From Candidatus Ruminococcus equi (GTDB lineage Bacteria > Bacillota > Clostridia > Oscillospirales > Acutalibacteraceae), in the NCBI GenBank assembly GCA_018065465.1, contig JAGHTC010000079.1, forward strand, positions 1-33,836: 33,836 nt of DNA, written 5' to 3'. Of this stretch, positions 32,860 to 33,836 are shown in pieces. The notes below the pieces were generated by a model that ran no database searches, was not told the origin of the DNA, and saw nothing but the letters and a program-made list of their open reading frames with translations. Position 1 is the stretch's first letter, and every line of letters begins with the position of its first letter. The translations under genes and the position numbers were made by a program.

Positions 32860-33681
32860 TTATTGAATATCGCTATAGGGGACATTGGCGTCGTCTGTGC
32901 CGGAGAAGAGCATCTTCACGGTCAGGTTAGCCTGTTGAACATCGTCGTCACACTCGGGGTCTTCACCATCAGCCCAAAGGCGGATTGTGATGAGCTTCGG
33001 CTCTAATTCGTTAAGATGGAAAAGACGAGTTGAATTAGAATACTGCATCGGGGTTGTTAAATCAAAGGTGGTTTGACCATTTACGGGAGTGCCTTTGTTC
33101 GGCTCGTAGATAGCGGCGGCGCCGTTGTCTTCAAACGAAACTCGAACCGCTTTGACTACATCTGCCATAGTTCCTGTTTCGGTGGTTGTTACCGAAGTGG
33201 CTTCATAATCGGTAGTGCCCGGGTCGGTTGACAAATGTACCCACATATCGCGGGAAGCGATAAAGTAGCACTGGAACTCCAAATAGGAAGTTTCGTTCGG
33301 GTTTCTTGTTGCTCCCTTTTGGTTAACAAAGGAAATACCGTTGGTTGTTGTAACCGGGTCGAGCCTTTGCTGTGCTATTGAGGTATTATATTTAGAAAGA
33401 TAAGAATTTATCATTTCATTTGTGATTACTTTTTGATACTGCTTGATATCAGAGCCGTGGGAAACCATATCAACACGAAGGTCAACGCCGGTGGTAATCT
33501 CCATGGTGAGGTTTTCGATACTCGCAAAGGAGTTCAGCGTAAACCACGCAAGCGTTCCCGTAATCAGCACGAGCATCGCTATCACCGACAAAAGGAAGGT
33601 ACTTCTTCGCTTTATTCGGATTTGGGCTTTGTTCAATTTTTGCAGTTCGAGCAAAAGCTCCTCACGAGTTTTTTCATTCAT
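32860..33681 (-). CDS. TasA-like secreted protein, probable SipW substrate
   Basis: A 273-aa protein. A charged tail (1-25) and transmembrane helix (about 27-43) end LITGTLAWFTLNSFAS, a typical SipW-cognate pattern. The beta-rich body includes SYLEFQCYFIASRDMWVHLS, and the C terminus has the best copy of the shared motif, ITIRLWADGEDPECDDD, followed by LTVKMLF. The frame opens at a GTG at 33690, but AGGTGA overlaps it and is 6 nt before the ATG at 33681, which I choose. It is the first gene of the cluster visible here; more may lie beyond the window. A minor subunit or tip/anchor role is possible; function is not known. Confidence 0.78.
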   Translation of the reverse strand: MNEKTREELLLELQKLNKAQIRIKRRSTFLLSVIAMLVLITGTLAWFTLNSFASIENLTMEITTGVDLRVDMVSHGSDIKQYQKVITNEMINSYLSKYNTSIAQQRLDPVTTTNGISFVNQKGATRNPNETSYLEFQCYFIASRDMWVHLSTDPGTTDYEATSVTTTETGTMADVVKAVRVSFEDNGAAAIYEPNKGTPVNGQTTFDLTTPMQYSNSTRLFHLNELEPKLITIRLWADGEDPECDDDVQQANLTVKMLFSGTDDANVPYSDIQ

Positions 33682-33730
33682 AATGTTCACCTATATATAA
33701 ATAGTGTTTAGTTTTAAGCTTTAAGTTTAT

Positions 33731-33810
33731 AGGGAAAATCGCGGGGCGATTTTTGATTGTTAATTGAAAATGGAAAATCGTGGGAAAATCGCGGGGCGAT
33801 TTACGATTTG
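33731..33810. repeat. Two ATCGC palindromes upstream of the cluster
   Basis: AAATCGCGGGGCGATTT occurs at 33736-33752 and again at 33786-33802, each preceded by GGGA and followed by GATT. With 31411-31430 and 32761-32780 this makes four copies in 2.4 kb and none noticed elsewhere in the window. The remaining 33811-33836 is AT-rich (TATATATGTATAATAC) without a gene. Confidence 0.8.
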
Positions 33811-33836
33811 TAGTGACTTATATATATGTATAATAC

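Overview
The window looks like a chromosomal segment of a low-to-moderate GC Gram-positive anaerobe of the class Clostridia, most likely Ruminococcaceae/Oscillospiraceae. The grounds are the BceRS-BceAB module, a type I dockerin on a leucine-rich-repeat protein, starch-binding-like (CBM26-type) modules, SipW-type signal peptidases and strong AGGAGG ribosome binding sites. Every gene I can support lies on the minus strand, so gene order below runs from high to low coordinates. The species is inference.

Housekeeping end (1-6400): uvrB, parE and parC form a compact operon behind an extended -10 promoter. The parE frame is broken by one missing base inside the conserved QRFKGLGE motif. The remaining codons are intact in the next frame, so the full gene runs to 2305. 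A cell-surface LRR/dockerin protein (6510-8582) has its own promoter and terminator. Next comes an antimicrobial-peptide sensing and detoxification module: radC, response regulator, intramembrane-sensing kinase, then ABC ATPase and FtsX-type permease. A perfect TTACA-N4-TGTAA palindrome sits just upstream of the transporter genes.

The most interesting part is 13971-33681, about 20 kb. Twelve co-directional genes end at a good intrinsic terminator. Two are SipW/ER-type signal peptidases with a Ser-His dyad. Eight are secreted or membrane-anchored proteins with one N-terminal transmembrane segment, most ending in an AWF-like motif as in TasA/CalY matrix proteins. Several share a C-terminal W-[LIAT]-[ED]-G-x-D-x-x-C motif. 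Two large ones also carry starch-binding-like beta-sandwich modules, and one is a 1329-residue Ig/Listeria-Bacteroides-repeat giant. In the middle sit a membrane-anchored McrB-like AAA+ ATPase and a long coiled-coil protein with a DUF2357-like N-terminal block but no visible nuclease. My reading is an elaborated tapA-sipW-tasA-like system that builds a surface fibre or matrix, possibly starch-adhesive, using an AAA+/coiled-coil pair that resembles McrBC parts but appears repurposed for an envelope role.

The intergenic DNA of this locus is rich in short dispersed repeats: a TGAATRA tandem array, an AAATCGC/GCGATTT palindrome, a CCTCCCCT/AGGGGAGG double hairpin and a GGCTACGGTGCTCGGCTC repeat. 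I see no tRNA, rRNA, CRISPR array, transposase or phage gene.
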